Counted from the first letter of the stretch, positions 55,519 through 64,000 are shown. The stretch is DNA of 64,000 nt from Rhizobium laguerreae (GCF_002008165.1 NZ_MRDM01000029.1:434001-498000); one strand, 5' to 3'. The notes: generated from the sequence alone by a model not told the origin. Numbers and translations: made by a program.

Positions 55519-57792
55519 GTGGCAGCGTCTGTCCGATCAGCAGCAGTGAGAGGAGTGCCCCTCCTGCTTTTCCTGGTGCTTTCCTTTGCCAAGCACAGCC
55601 TTGCGAGTGACGCCCTCTCGAGGCCCGCTGCCGATCCGCGAATATCGATCCATGAGGGTTTCGTGGACGAAAAGACGTGCGCATCCTGCCACGCCGATCA
55701 GGCGGCGGCTTTTTCGAAGTCCCACCATGCCAAGGCCATGGCGCTCGCCGACGACGAAACGGTCCGCGGCGATTTCGACAATAGCAGGTTTGAACATGAC
55801 GGCGTCGTCACGACCTTCACCCGCCGCGATGGCCGCTTCTTCGTGAACACCGAGGATGCGGACGGAGGCGAGGGCGAGTTCGAAGTCAAATATACCTTCG
55901 CCTACGAACCGCTGCAGCAATATCTCGTCGAGATCGGAGGCGGGCGGCTGCAGGCGCTCGACATTGCCTGGGATACGGCCAGACGACAGTGGTTTTGGCT
56001 CGGCGACGGCACCCCGGCCAAACCGGGCTCGACCTATCATTGGACAGGTCCCTTCTATCGCTGGAACCGCACCTGCATCGATTGTCATTCGACCGACCCC
56101 CAGGCGAAGTTTCAACCGCAGACCAATGAATACAAGTCGACCTACGTCGCCACCAGCATCGGCTGTCAGTCCTGTCATGGCCCCGGCGCGAAACACGTGG
56201 CTTCGGCGCGTTCGGGCAATGCTTCGTCCTCCATGCCGAATACAAGCCTGCCGAAAGTCGATGCGGGCATTTGTTTCGCCTGCCACGCCAGACGCACCCG
56301 GCTGCTGGACGGCTATCAGCCGGGAAAGCCCTTTCTCGACTATTTCTCCCCCGCCCTGCTGCGACCGGATCTTTATTTCCCGGACGGACAGATACTCGAC
56401 GAGGTCTTCGAATATGGCTCGTTTCAGCAAAGCAAGATGGCAAGGGCGGGCGTGACCTGTCTCGACTGTCATCGGCCGCACGATGCCGGCCTTAAGGCTG
56501 AGGGCAATGCGCTGTGCACGCAATGCCACGCGGAAACCAGGCCGGAGCGCTTTACCGACCAGGACCCGAGCGGCCTGTTCGACACCCCCGCGCATACCCC
56601 CCATCAGGCCGGTTCGACCGGAGCGCAATGCGTCAATTGCCACATGCCGGAGCGCACCTACATGAAGGTCGATCCCCGCCGCGACCACTCCTTCGTCATC
56701 CCCCGGCCAGACCTGTCGGCAACCCTCGGAACGCCGAATGCGTGCACGACCTGCCATGTCGACAGAACGAATGATTGGGCAGCCGAAAAGATGGACAATT
56801 GGTACGGGACGCAATGGCGCAAACGCGCGTCGATCGCCGATGCCTTCACCGGAGCTGCAAACGGCGATGGAGCCGCAGTGGAGGCTCTGCGCGACCTTGT
56901 CGGTGACCAAACCCAAGCAGGAATTGTCAGGGGAAGCGCCATCGCCGCAATGAGCGGGACTGGCGGCGCGGATATCACCGCCGACATTCAAACGGCCGCA
57001 ACCGATGCAGATCCGCTCGTCAGGCTCGGCGCTGCGGAAGCGGCAGGCAACATTCCGCCGGAGCAGAGGCTGGATGCGATCGGCAAGCTGCTCGGCGATC
57101 AAACGCGCGCGGTCCGCGTTGCTGCCGCCAACGTGCTCGCCGGCACTCCTCCCCACCTCTTCGGCGATCAGCAAGTCAATTTCGAAGCCGCCGTCGCGGA
57201 CCTGCGCGCCTATGTCGAAACGAATGCCGATGTCGCGGAAACGCAAAGCAGTTATGGCTTCTTCCTGTTCGCCCGACAGCGTACGGCCGAGGCCGAAGCG
57301 GCATTCCGGCGAGCGATTTCTCTCGACCCGACACTCGAGGCAATGCGCATCAATCTCGCCGAGTTCTACCGCGCCACCGGTCAGAACGACAGGTCGGAGC
57401 AGACCTATGCCGAAGCGATCGGCATGGCGCCCGAACGCGCGGATCTGCGTTACGGACATGCGCTGTCCCTGGTGCGCAATCAGGCATTGGCCGAGGCGAT
57501 AACGGAACTCGCAGAAGCGGTGCGGCTCGATCCGCAAAACTCCCGCTACAAGACGACCTTGGCCGTCGCTCTCGATTCGGCTGGCCGGACGGAAGAGGCG
57601 TTGGACAGGCTCGATGGTTGGGCGGCGGGCGGAGACGCCGACGTCATCGGCTTGGCACTCCAATACAGTCTCGAGCTTCGACGGCTGCCGGAGGCGTTGA
57701 GACATGCGGAAGATCTGGCGCGACTGAGGCCTGAGGACCAGCAGATTTCAGGCCTCATCGGACAGCTGAAGCAGGCGATCAACGGAAAATAG
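55519..57792 (+). CDS. octahaem cytochrome c with HEAT-like and TPR C-terminus
   Basis: 757 residues from GTG 55519 (GGGGAG seven bases upstream). Signal peptide (AVRGVPLLLFLVLSFAKHSLA). Eight CxxCH haem sites in order: CASCH (Cys54), CIDCH, CQSCH, CFACH, CLDCH, CTQCH, CVNCH and CTTCH, all in the first ~415 residues. Next comes a HEAT-like repeat block (VRLGAAEAAGNIP, VRVAAANVLAG), then at least four TPR units (AEAAFRRAISLDPTLEAMRINLAEFYRATGQ). Periplasmic electron transfer or redox catalysis is likely. Haem number and layout recall cytochrome c554-related proteins, but no nitrogen-oxide partner genes are near. Confidence 0.88.
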   Translation: MAASVRSAAVRGVPLLLFLVLSFAKHSLASDALSRPAADPRISIHEGFVDEKTCASCHADQAAAFSKSHHAKAMALADDETVRGDFDNSRFEHDGVVTTFTRRDGRFFVNTEDADGGEGEFEVKYTFAYEPLQQYLVEIGGGRLQALDIAWDTARRQWFWLGDGTPAKPGSTYHWTGPFYRWNRTCIDCHSTDPQAKFQPQTNEYKSTYVATSIGCQSCHGPGAKHVASARSGNASSSMPNTSLPKVDAGICFACHARRTRLLDGYQPGKPFLDYFSPALLRPDLYFPDGQILDEVFEYGSFQQSKMARAGVTCLDCHRPHDAGLKAEGNALCTQCHAETRPERFTDQDPSGLFDTPAHTPHQAGSTGAQCVNCHMPERTYMKVDPRRDHSFVIPRPDLSATLGTPNACTTCHVDRTNDWAAEKMDNWYGTQWRKRASIADAFTGAANGDGAAVEALRDLVGDQTQAGIVRGSAIAAMSGTGGADITADIQTAATDADPLVRLGAAEAAGNIPPEQRLDAIGKLLGDQTRAVRVAAANVLAGTPPHLFGDQQVNFEAAVADLRAYVETNADVAETQSSYGFFLFARQRTAEAEAAFRRAISLDPTLEAMRINLAEFYRATGQNDRSEQTYAEAIGMAPERADLRYGHALSLVRNQALAEAITELAEAVRLDPQNSRYKTTLAVALDSAGRTEEALDRLDGWAAGGDADVIGLALQYSLELRRLPEALRHAEDLARLRPEDQQISGLIGQLKQAINGK

Positions 57793-57882
57793 GTATTTAA
57801 GCTTGTCCAAATCTACTTCTCGCTGCAAAGTGCCGACTCGGGACAACAGTGCCGAGGCGACAAACGAGATCGGGGGATTCTC

Positions 57883-58671
57883 ATGAAAGCCATACACTTG
57901 CATGCCATTCTGTTACTGGCAGGCGTCTGCGCCGCGTCGGCCGGTAATGCCGCTGATGTCACGCCACTTACGCCGGAAGCAAAAACTGTCGAGAGCCAGA
58001 GCGGCTGGGAATTCACCTTCGCGCCATATTTCTGGGCTGCCGGCATATCCGGCGATATTGGCCAGTTTGGGCTTCCGGAAGTTCATATCGACGCGGATTT
58101 CGGCGATATCCTCAATAATCTCGACTTCGCTTTCATGGCGGCAGGCGAAGCAAGATACGATCGCTTCAGCATCGTCGGTGACGTGATCTACACCAAGCTC
58201 GGTGCCGACGCCGACACACCTGCCGGCATCCTCGCCGAGAGCGTCGATGTGACATCGAAGACCTTCGCGGGATTTCTTGGCGTCGGTTACGCCGTGCTCG
58301 AAGACCAAAATGGCCACCTCGACGTGGTCGGTGGCATGAAGGTCTGGTCGGCCAAAACCGAGATCTCCTTCAATGGCGGCATTCTTGCCGGAGTGGATGT
58401 CGAAGACAGCGCCACATGGGTCGATGCCGTCGCCGGCGTCCGAGGAAACTACTTCTTCACGCCGCAAATCTATGTCACCGGATGGGGCCTAGTGGGTGCT
58501 GGCGGCGCCGATATCGACTGGGACGTGGCATTGGGCCTCGGCTACAAGTTCAACGATACTATCTCGGCGGTCGCCGGGTATCGTGCACTTGGCGTCAATT
58601 ACGATAATGACGGGTTTGTCTTCGACGTCGTCCAGCAGGGGCCGATTATCGGGGTTGCCGTCCGGTTCTAG
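57883..58671 (+). CDS. outer-membrane beta-barrel protein
   Basis: 262 residues. Signal peptide (KAIHLHAILLLAGVCAASAGNA). The mature part is a chain of alternating strands (WEFTFAPYFWAAGISGDIG, VYVTGWGLVGAG-like segments) ending in aromatic Phe (IIGVAVRF), as expected for barrel insertion by the BAM machinery. It resembles small 8-strand barrels of rhizobia. It lies 90 bases after the cytochrome gene and is probably the last gene of that unit. Confidence 0.82.
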   Translation: MKAIHLHAILLLAGVCAASAGNAADVTPLTPEAKTVESQSGWEFTFAPYFWAAGISGDIGQFGLPEVHIDADFGDILNNLDFAFMAAGEARYDRFSIVGDVIYTKLGADADTPAGILAESVDVTSKTFAGFLGVGYAVLEDQNGHLDVVGGMKVWSAKTEISFNGGILAGVDVEDSATWVDAVAGVRGNYFFTPQIYVTGWGLVGAGGADIDWDVALGLGYKFNDTISAVAGYRALGVNYDNDGFVFDVVQQGPIIGVAVRF

Positions 58672-59104
58672 CCGACGGCGAGCTTCGTACTTTCAGTGCT
58701 GGTATGCCCGCCTTGGGAAAGTAGGTGTGGTGCAGAAGCTGGAACGGCGACGCCACCAAAAAACAGAGAGCCGCTTTAAAACGGTCGCTCATGATCAATC
58801 TTCTAAGAAGGTGGTAACGAATCCGAAGACCCACCCACGCCGTTTTCGATCTGTTGTGGAAGGAACTCGATCCCGGACTGACCGCCAAGCTGATCGACGG
58901 TCTGCCTGCCCCGCTGCGGTCTCTCTGGCCCGCCATCGCAGGCCGCTAGCTGGGCAGTTGCCTCGGCGCTCGACGCGGGCGGGCAGGTGCTTCTCGATCT
59001 CGTTGAGCGGCAGGTTGACGAGTTTTCTGTCATGTTTCGCGCGATCCGCTGCCTGATTCCTCGTCAAATGCTCTTCGGACAAGGCCGTGCGCCCACGGCT
59101 AATC
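58672..59104. other. intergenic, no gene supported
   Basis: 433 bases. A plus-strand stretch near 58850-58950 reads LLWKELDPGLTAKLIDGLPAPLRSLWPAIAG before a stop, and a minus-strand stretch near 58960-59110 also looks protein-like, but neither has a start with a ribosome site or a recognisable family. These may be gene scraps. Confidence 0.35.
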
Positions 59105-60217
59105 TCACTGGTGTCTGCGCAGGCGGCCAAAGCGAAAACCATCTGATACCGCGGCGCGGACCATCATCATTTCTCCGATTGTCTCATGCGTCATGAGGCC
59201 GATGAGATGATCTGCGCCGTCAACGACAGCGATGGCCGGCACATTTCCCTGCCGCATCAATCGCAAGCTTTCTTCCAGGCTCTTGCGATGATGGATTTTT
59301 GGAATATCGACGCGCATCGCGCTTGCGACCGGCATGTCAGGGCCTTTGTCCTTCAACCCACGGATCATGTCGTCACGCGTCAGGAGGCCTTCAAAATGAC
59401 CGGCAGAATCGACCACTGGAAATTCGCGTTGTGTTGTCGCAAGCAGCATCTCGATTGCCTCGTCGATACTCGCTGAACGATCGAGCCTTGCGAATTTGGT
59501 GATCATGACATCGCTGATCAGAACGCTGCCGGAGATCTCGCGGATCTGCGCATTCTGCGCCTCCGCCGCCGCGGCGAGATAGACGAAGATACCGACAAAG
59601 ATCAGCAGCGGGTTATAAAAGAGGCCAATGAAACCAAAGACAAAGGCTAGCCCCTGGCCGATCATCGCGGCAATCTGTGTCGCACGCGACCAGGTAAGAC
59701 GCGAAGCGAGAGCGGCACGCAGCACCCGACCCCCGTCCATCGGAAAGGCGGGGATCATGTTGAAGAATACCAGAAAGATGTTGACGCCGGCGAGCCTCGT
59801 GAGGAAGCCGATCTTCGGGTCGTCGACTTCGATGATCTGCTCCACGCCCACCGATGCGCCGAGCACGAGAACGATCAGCCCCGCGATCACGAGATTGACC
59901 AGCGGACCGGCGATGGCAATCAGCAGTTCCTGATGTGGTTCTTCGGGCATGCGCTCAAGACGGGCGACACCCCCTATTGGCAGCAAGGTAATATCCGGCG
60001 TTTTGATCCCGAAGTAGCGCGCAGCGACAATATGGCCGAACTCGTGTAACACGACGCAGGCAAAGACGGATAGGATGAAGGCAATGCCCTCCCAGGCCGC
60101 CGGCGCGCCGCCGACCCGATAATGCGCAAGCCATATCCAGACGAGCAGGAGCGAGAAGGTGATATGAACGCGTATCACCGTGCCGCCGACCGTCCCGATC
60201 TTGAAAGACCATCCCAT
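59105..60217 (-). CDS. site-2 protease family (M50) protein with two CBS domains
   Basis: 370 residues from ATG 60217 (GGGAG six bases upstream). Zinc site HEFGH (His58, Glu59, His62) within a membrane span, and the third ligand in IPAFPMDGGRV. About six spans, then a C-terminal pair of CBS domains (ISDVMITKFARLDRSASIDEAIEML and HHRKSLEESLRLMRQGNVPAIAVVD). It would cut a membrane-bound regulator inside the bilayer; CBS domains usually sense adenine nucleotides. The target is unknown. Confidence 0.9.
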   Translation of the reverse strand: MGWSFKIGTVGGTVIRVHITFSLLLVWIWLAHYRVGGAPAAWEGIAFILSVFACVVLHEFGHIVAARYFGIKTPDITLLPIGGVARLERMPEEPHQELLIAIAGPLVNLVIAGLIVLVLGASVGVEQIIEVDDPKIGFLTRLAGVNIFLVFFNMIPAFPMDGGRVLRAALASRLTWSRATQIAAMIGQGLAFVFGFIGLFYNPLLIFVGIFVYLAAAAEAQNAQIREISGSVLISDVMITKFARLDRSASIDEAIEMLLATTQREFPVVDSAGHFEGLLTRDDMIRGLKDKGPDMPVASAMRVDIPKIHHRKSLEESLRLMRQGNVPAIAVVDGADHLIGLMTHETIGEMMMVRAAVSDGFRFGRLRRHQ

Positions 60218-60313
60218 CAGGCACTCCCTTCCGTTCTGGTGAAGATTTCGGACGCAATCCCTGGCAGTAAAACGGCGGCAAATTGGCTCTGACGCAGATT
60301 TGGTGCAATTCTC

Positions 60314-60710
60314 TCATGTCGAGCCGATCAGGCGGGCTTGAAGAAGATGGATCAAGCTTTCCGCGACCGTACACCTGGCGCTTTACCAGCTTGAGCTTGG
60401 TGATCTGCCCCTCAGTTTGTCCGTTGGACTACGGTGAGACGATCGCTGCTCGGACTGCCTGTATGTCTTTCGCAACGCCACTGGCAAAGGAGGCAACCAG
60501 ACTTTCGCTAGCGCGGTCGATCCACGATGCGAGCTCGTTTTCCGATTTGCGCCAGATCATAAAATGGAAGTCGACAATGATATTGCAAGCAGCGACGAGC
60601 AAGGGAACGCCGCTTTCGATCGCGGCGATGGTGACGGTCTCGGATTTCGTCAGGTTGTCTCTGAATGCGGAGACGGTCAGGCCGCTGCCATCGGGACGTA
60701 AAAGCGACAC
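60314..60710 (-). pseudogene. C-terminal remnant of an ISL3-family transposase
   Basis: Minus-strand codons read WIDRASESLVASFASGVAKDIQAVRAAIVSP, then an in-frame TAG at 60429-60431. They continue NGQTEGQITKLKLVKRQVYGRGKLD, and after a frame change LLQARLIGST and stop. This is the typical ISL3 transposase end (NG-x-EG-x-x-x-x-LK-x-x-KRQMYGR). The N-terminal zinc finger and most of the catalytic core are gone, and no inverted repeats were seen. Immobile relic. Confidence 0.8.
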
Positions 60711-60911
60711 CGAGCGCGGCCGTCGCCTGATCTCAGCCCGCTTTCTGAATAGTTCCTTAGATCGGAAATCGATTTAAGGATAAATTATGCAGCAGTTCAA
60801 ACTGCTGCGGCGTCCTTTGCGTGCCTGAAAAGACGCGCGGCGCTGTAGTAGCAAAAGCTCAACCTTCTTTTGCTATTGCTGGAGCCGATTGCGTTGGAGG
60901 TGATTTCGGCG

Positions 60912-61454
60912 ATGAAAATTCCGACAGTAATGGTTCTGATGGCGGCCCTCCTGCAGCCGGTCTCGGCCTTTGGCGAGACCGAATGGATAGGCGGCGCGAG
61001 ACAATGGTCGGTCGGCTTTGCGAACGCGAGCCCGGATCCCTATTGCCGGCTGCTGTGGGACAGCGAGATCGGCAAGACCATGGAATTCCGCCAGAGCGCG
61101 ACCGAGACGTTTTGGCTCGTCAAAAAAAACACATGGGACATTCCGGCCGGCACCAAGACCGAGGTGACGCTGACCGATCGTACGGTGACGAAAGTGATCG
61201 CTGCCGATTTCTTCGACAAGAACACGCTTCGCCTCTGGGGCCCGGCCAGCAAGGGGAGCGCCGGGCTGAAGAAGATCATCAAGAATTCCTTTGCCGGAAT
61301 GCCTGACGTGCAGATCAGCTTTGCCGGCGACGAAGGCGACTGGACGCTGCCGCTCTCGCGGGTGGAGCAGCTCTACCCGACCTTCGTCCAGTGCCTCAAA
61401 CGTCTCGAGGCCGGCGAAAAGCCAAAGCAGAATTCCGAAACCCAGCCGTTCTGA
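60912..61454 (+). CDS. exported hypothetical protein
   Basis: 180 residues from ATG 60912, which opens a signal peptide (KIPTVMVLMAALLQPVSAFGE); GGAGG is 11 bases upstream. The mature protein (ARQWSVGFANASPDPYCRLLWDSEIGKTMEFR, WTLPLSRVEQLYPTFVQCLKRLE) has two Cys that could pair. No family recognised. It converges with the lyase gene only six bases beyond its stop. Confidence 0.72.
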   Translation: MKIPTVMVLMAALLQPVSAFGETEWIGGARQWSVGFANASPDPYCRLLWDSEIGKTMEFRQSATETFWLVKKNTWDIPAGTKTEVTLTDRTVTKVIAADFFDKNTLRLWGPASKGSAGLKKIIKNSFAGMPDVQISFAGDEGDWTLPLSRVEQLYPTFVQCLKRLEAGEKPKQNSETQPF

Positions 61455-61460
61455 GGCCGA

Positions 61461-62948
61461 TCATAACGGCGGCGCAGTCTCGCGGATCAGCGTGCGGACA
61501 GTCTCGATATCGCCGTTGAGCGGCCGTTCGTCGCCATAATGGCAAACATGCTGCCGCACCGCTTGATAGACAAGGTTCGTGCCTTGCGCCCGCGGCGCCG
61601 TCGCCGCCAGGAAATCATGCGCTTGGGCAGCCGCCATCAGCTCGATCGCCAGGATATATTCGGCATTGTCGATGACGGTGAGCAGCTTGCCGGCGGCGGC
61701 CGTAGGATGCGCGAGAAAATCTTCCTGCAGGCCGGAGGTCAGCCCGCCGTCCATGGCCGCCGGTGCGGCAAGGCGGCGGTTCTCGTTGCTGAGGGCGGCG
61801 GCGGTATATTGGGCGATCATCAAGCCGGAATGGCGGCCGGCGTCGCTGGCCAGAAACGGAGGCAGGCTGCTTACCAGCGGATTGACCAGCCGGTCCATGC
61901 GCCGTTCGCTGATCGCACCGATCTGAGCGAGCGCAATCGCCAGGCTATCGGCTGCCTGCCCGAGCGCCGGGGCGACCGCATGCGCCTCGGAGCAGACGAT
62001 CGGCTGTTCCGGCGTGCCTGAGACAGCCGGATTGTCCGTCACTGAGGCAAGCTCCTGATCGACGACGCGGGCGGAATTGTCGAAGACGTCGCGGGCGGCG
62101 CCATGCGCATGCGGCACCGAACGAAGGCTGAGCGCATCCTGCGTGCGCCGGCCGAAGGCGGCGGCGACAAGGCCGCTGCCCTGAAGCCGCGCGCGCAGGC
62201 TCGCTCCGACGTTCTCGATCCCCGCCGATGGGCGCAGCGCCAGCACGGCGGCGTCGAAGGCGGCGATCTGGCAGCCCGCCGCTTCCAGCGTCAGGGCTGC
62301 GATCGCATCGGCCCAGTCGAGCAGCCGCTCGGCGCGTGACAGCGCTACGGCGGTCAGGCCGGTGGCACAAGCGGTGCCGTTGACAAGGCTCAAGCCCTCC
62401 TTGGCGCCGAGCACCAGCGGTTCGAGCCCGATCGCAGCAAGCGTCTCGCGGCCGCTCATGCGCCGGCCGCCCAGGTGAGCGCTGCCTTCGCCGATCAGAA
62501 CAAGGGCAATATGGGCATTGTGGACGAGATAACCGGCAGAGCCCTTGGATGGCACGTCGGGAATGCAATCATGTTCCAGCAAGGCCGCGAGATGCTCGAC
62601 GATCTCGCGCCGCACGCCGGAATGGCCATGGGCGAAATTGGCAATCTCAGCAGCGATGATAGCACGCACCTCGCGGGCAGCCAGCAATGGCCCGACGCCG
62701 CAGGCATGGCTGAGCACGATGCTGCGTGACAACAGGCTCTGCGAGGCCCGATCGACGACGGTATCCGCCAGCGCCCCGACGCCGGTATTGACGCCGTAGG
62801 CGCGCACGCCCGTCTCGACGATACGCGCAACGATGCGGCTTGCCTGCTCGACCCGCCCCCAGGCGGCCGGCGACAGCGCCAGCGCTTCCCCTGCCCCGAC
62901 GCGCGCGACATCGCGCCAGGTAAGCCCCGTATCGATAGTGATCGTCAT
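61461..62948 (-). CDS. histidine/aromatic ammonia-lyase-like protein with altered MIO motif
   Basis: 495 residues, the length of HutH. The catalytic Tyr loop is kept (YGVNTGVG, Tyr51), as is the long helical core (NGTACATGLTAVALSRAERL, SVTDNPAVSG, SNENRRLAAPA). The segment that should make the electrophilic MIO group (GSVGASGDLAPLAH in HutH, Ala-Ser-Gly) reads KGSAGYLVHNAH here (Ser137-Ala138-Gly139). Standard MIO chemistry therefore cannot be assumed. It overlaps the ABC ATPase gene upstream by ATGA, so it is part of an amino-acid uptake operon. It may be a lyase with different chemistry or a binding protein. Confidence 0.82.
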   Translation of the reverse strand: MTITIDTGLTWRDVARVGAGEALALSPAAWGRVEQASRIVARIVETGVRAYGVNTGVGALADTVVDRASQSLLSRSIVLSHACGVGPLLAAREVRAIIAAEIANFAHGHSGVRREIVEHLAALLEHDCIPDVPSKGSAGYLVHNAHIALVLIGEGSAHLGGRRMSGRETLAAIGLEPLVLGAKEGLSLVNGTACATGLTAVALSRAERLLDWADAIAALTLEAAGCQIAAFDAAVLALRPSAGIENVGASLRARLQGSGLVAAAFGRRTQDALSLRSVPHAHGAARDVFDNSARVVDQELASVTDNPAVSGTPEQPIVCSEAHAVAPALGQAADSLAIALAQIGAISERRMDRLVNPLVSSLPPFLASDAGRHSGLMIAQYTAAALSNENRRLAAPAAMDGGLTSGLQEDFLAHPTAAAGKLLTVIDNAEYILAIELMAAAQAHDFLAATAPRAQGTNLVYQAVRQHVCHYGDERPLNGDIETVRTLIRETAPPL

Positions 62949-63721
62949 TGACCGCTTCCGAAATGGCCGATGAACTGGCGGAAAGCCGGTGTCGCGCCGC
63001 CGGTGAACATCTCGTCCGGCTTGCCGCTGCTTTCGATCAGCCCCTCGCGCATGAAGACGACGCGGTTCGAGACGTTGCGGGCAAAGCTCATCTCATGGGT
63101 GACGACGAGCATGGTCATGCCTTCCTCGGCAAGCGCGCGCATGACGCGCAGCACCTCGCCGACAAGCTCTGGATCGAGCGCCGAAGTCGGCTCGTCGAAC
63201 AGCATCACCTTCGGCTTCATCGCCAGCGCGCGGGCGATTGCGGCACGCTGCTGCTGGCCGCCGGAAAGATGAGCCGGATAGGCGTGGCGTTTATCGGCGA
63301 TGCCGACCTTTTCGAGCAGCGCTTCGGCCTCGGCGATGCAATCGGCGCGCGGCCGCTTCAACACATGGATCGGACCTTCGATGACGTTCTGCAGGATCGT
63401 CATGTGGGACCAGAGATTGAAGGACTGGAACACCATGCCGAGCTCGGAGCGGATATGGTCCACCTGCTTCTGGCTGGCCGGCTTGCTTCGCCCGCCCTTG
63501 TGCACCATGCGGACCTCCTCGCCATCGACCCAGATCTCGCCGTCGCTGGCGGTTTCGAGCATGTTGATGCAGCGCAGAAAGGTCGACTTGCCGGAGCCGG
63601 AGGCGCCGAGCAGCGAAATCACATCGCCGTCTTCCGCATCGAGGGAAATGCCGCGCAAGACCTCGTGCGTACCGAAGCTCTTGCGGATATTGCGGACCGA
63701 TAGTCGGGTTACGCCTGGCAT
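62945..63721 (-). CDS. polar amino-acid ABC importer ATPase (HisP/GlnQ type)
   Basis: 258 residues from ATG 63721 (GGAG five bases upstream). Walker A GASGSGKST, Q-loop GMVFQSFNLW, signature LSGGQQQRA, Walker B VMLFDEPTSALDPE and switch His VVTHEMSFAR are all intact. The insert KGGRSKPASQKQVDHIRSELG is typical of the His/Arg/opine (HisP/OccP) branch. Lies between the permease gene (25 bases upstream) and the HAL-like gene (4-base overlap). Confidence 0.92.
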   Translation of the reverse strand: MPGVTRLSVRNIRKSFGTHEVLRGISLDAEDGDVISLLGASGSGKSTFLRCINMLETASDGEIWVDGEEVRMVHKGGRSKPASQKQVDHIRSELGMVFQSFNLWSHMTILQNVIEGPIHVLKRPRADCIAEAEALLEKVGIADKRHAYPAHLSGGQQQRAAIARALAMKPKVMLFDEPTSALDPELVGEVLRVMRALAEEGMTMLVVTHEMSFARNVSNRVVFMREGLIESSGKPDEMFTGGATPAFRQFIGHFGSGQ

Positions 63722-63746
63722 GGTTGCTCCAATCGGGTCAAAACTG

Positions 63747-64000
63747 CTACGCCTTCAGCGCCTGCGGGGCCGCGCGGCGGTGTCGGGAGAGCGAATATTC
63801 GAGCAGAGCCATGCCCTGCAGGATGATGAAGTTGAGGATGAGATAGATGATCGCCGCGCAGAGAAAGACTTCCATCGTGCGGTAGGTCTGCGAGATCAGC
63901 CGCTGGGCGACGCCGGTCACCTCCCAGACAGTGACGAGGCTTGCAAGCGCCGTCGACTTCATCATCAGCACGATCTCGGTGGAATAGGCCGGCAGCGCGT
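63747..64000 (-). CDS. polar amino-acid ABC importer permease (5' end outside window)
   Basis: The frame is open through the right edge; 83 residues are visible. ALPAYSTEIVLMMKSTALASLVTVWEV ends the EAA-loop region of HisM/OccM-type permeases, and FLCAAIIYLILNFIILQGMALLE is the last membrane span. It would form the inner-membrane channel together with a second permease expected beyond the window. Confidence 0.85.
   Translation of the reverse strand, partial: ALPAYSTEIVLMMKSTALASLVTVWEVTGVAQRLISQTYRTMEVFLCAAIIYLILNFIILQGMALLEYSLSRHRRAAPQALKA

Noticed and set aside
55537..57705. A 722-codon minus-strand open frame opposite the octahaem cytochrome gene
   Set aside because: Shadow frame; the plus strand carries eight CxxCH motifs and repeats in register.

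Overview
The window looks like part of a fast-growing Rhizobium genome (Rhizobium leguminosarum/etli group, inferred). The reasons are high GC, an alpha-galactoside (agp-type) cluster laid out as in Sinorhizobium, a pcaIJF block divergent from an IclR-type pcaR, several family-5 sugar ABC systems, a FixJ-type two-component system, and short intergenic palindromes of the kind dispersed in Rhizobiales. I saw no tRNA, rRNA, CRISPR array or phage structural gene. Whether this is chromosome or megaplasmid cannot be told.

Layout. 1-5421 (minus): three overlapping genes, led by a 1554-residue exported caspase-like protein with peptidoglycan-binding-like and PAN-like modules. 5832-7670 (minus): an MFS permease and a GNAT acetyltransferase. 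7745-11302: pcaIJF and divergent pcaR, the last steps of beta-ketoadipate breakdown of aromatics. 11357-12317: a phosphoesterase remnant beside a FitAB-type toxin-antitoxin pair. 12432-20949 (plus): a wHTH regulator, a GH51 arabinofuranosidase and a complete five-gene ABC importer, probably for arabinosides.

20950-29625 is a patchy accessory stretch. It holds a WGR protein, an ArdC-like antirestriction protein, a nucleotidyltransferase-HEPN protein, small hypothetical genes, a very small lipoprotein, a frameshifted diguanylate cyclase, and decayed pieces of an ABC ATPase and an HWE-type kinase. 29626-39781: the alpha-galactoside locus (melA, fused ATPase, two permeases, binding protein, a second GH4 enzyme; all minus) with a divergent AraC activator.

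39803-46885 holds a methyltransferase, an XRE regulator with two small genes, a demethylase-type FAD/GcvT oxidoreductase, a two-gene membrane pair and a PAP2 phosphatase. 47463-49085 is a class II Fic protein lying between two imperfect copies of a ~160-190 bp repeat, with short direct repeats upstream of it. 49397-58671 is a coherent module: a sensor kinase with a periplasmic binding-protein-like sensor, a FixJ-like regulator and a lone receiver protein, divergent from a sulfatase, a periplasmic HAD phosphatase, an octahaem cytochrome c/TPR protein and an outer-membrane barrel. 59105-64000: a site-2 protease with CBS domains, a decayed ISL3 transposase, an exported hypothetical protein, and an operon of amino-acid ABC transporter genes with a histidine-ammonia-lyase-like protein whose MIO triad is altered.

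Best candidates for undescribed biology are the caspase/small-Cys/membrane cassette, the sulfatase-phosphatase-octahaem-cytochrome module with its own two-component system, and the HAL-like protein with an Ser-Ala-Gly core.
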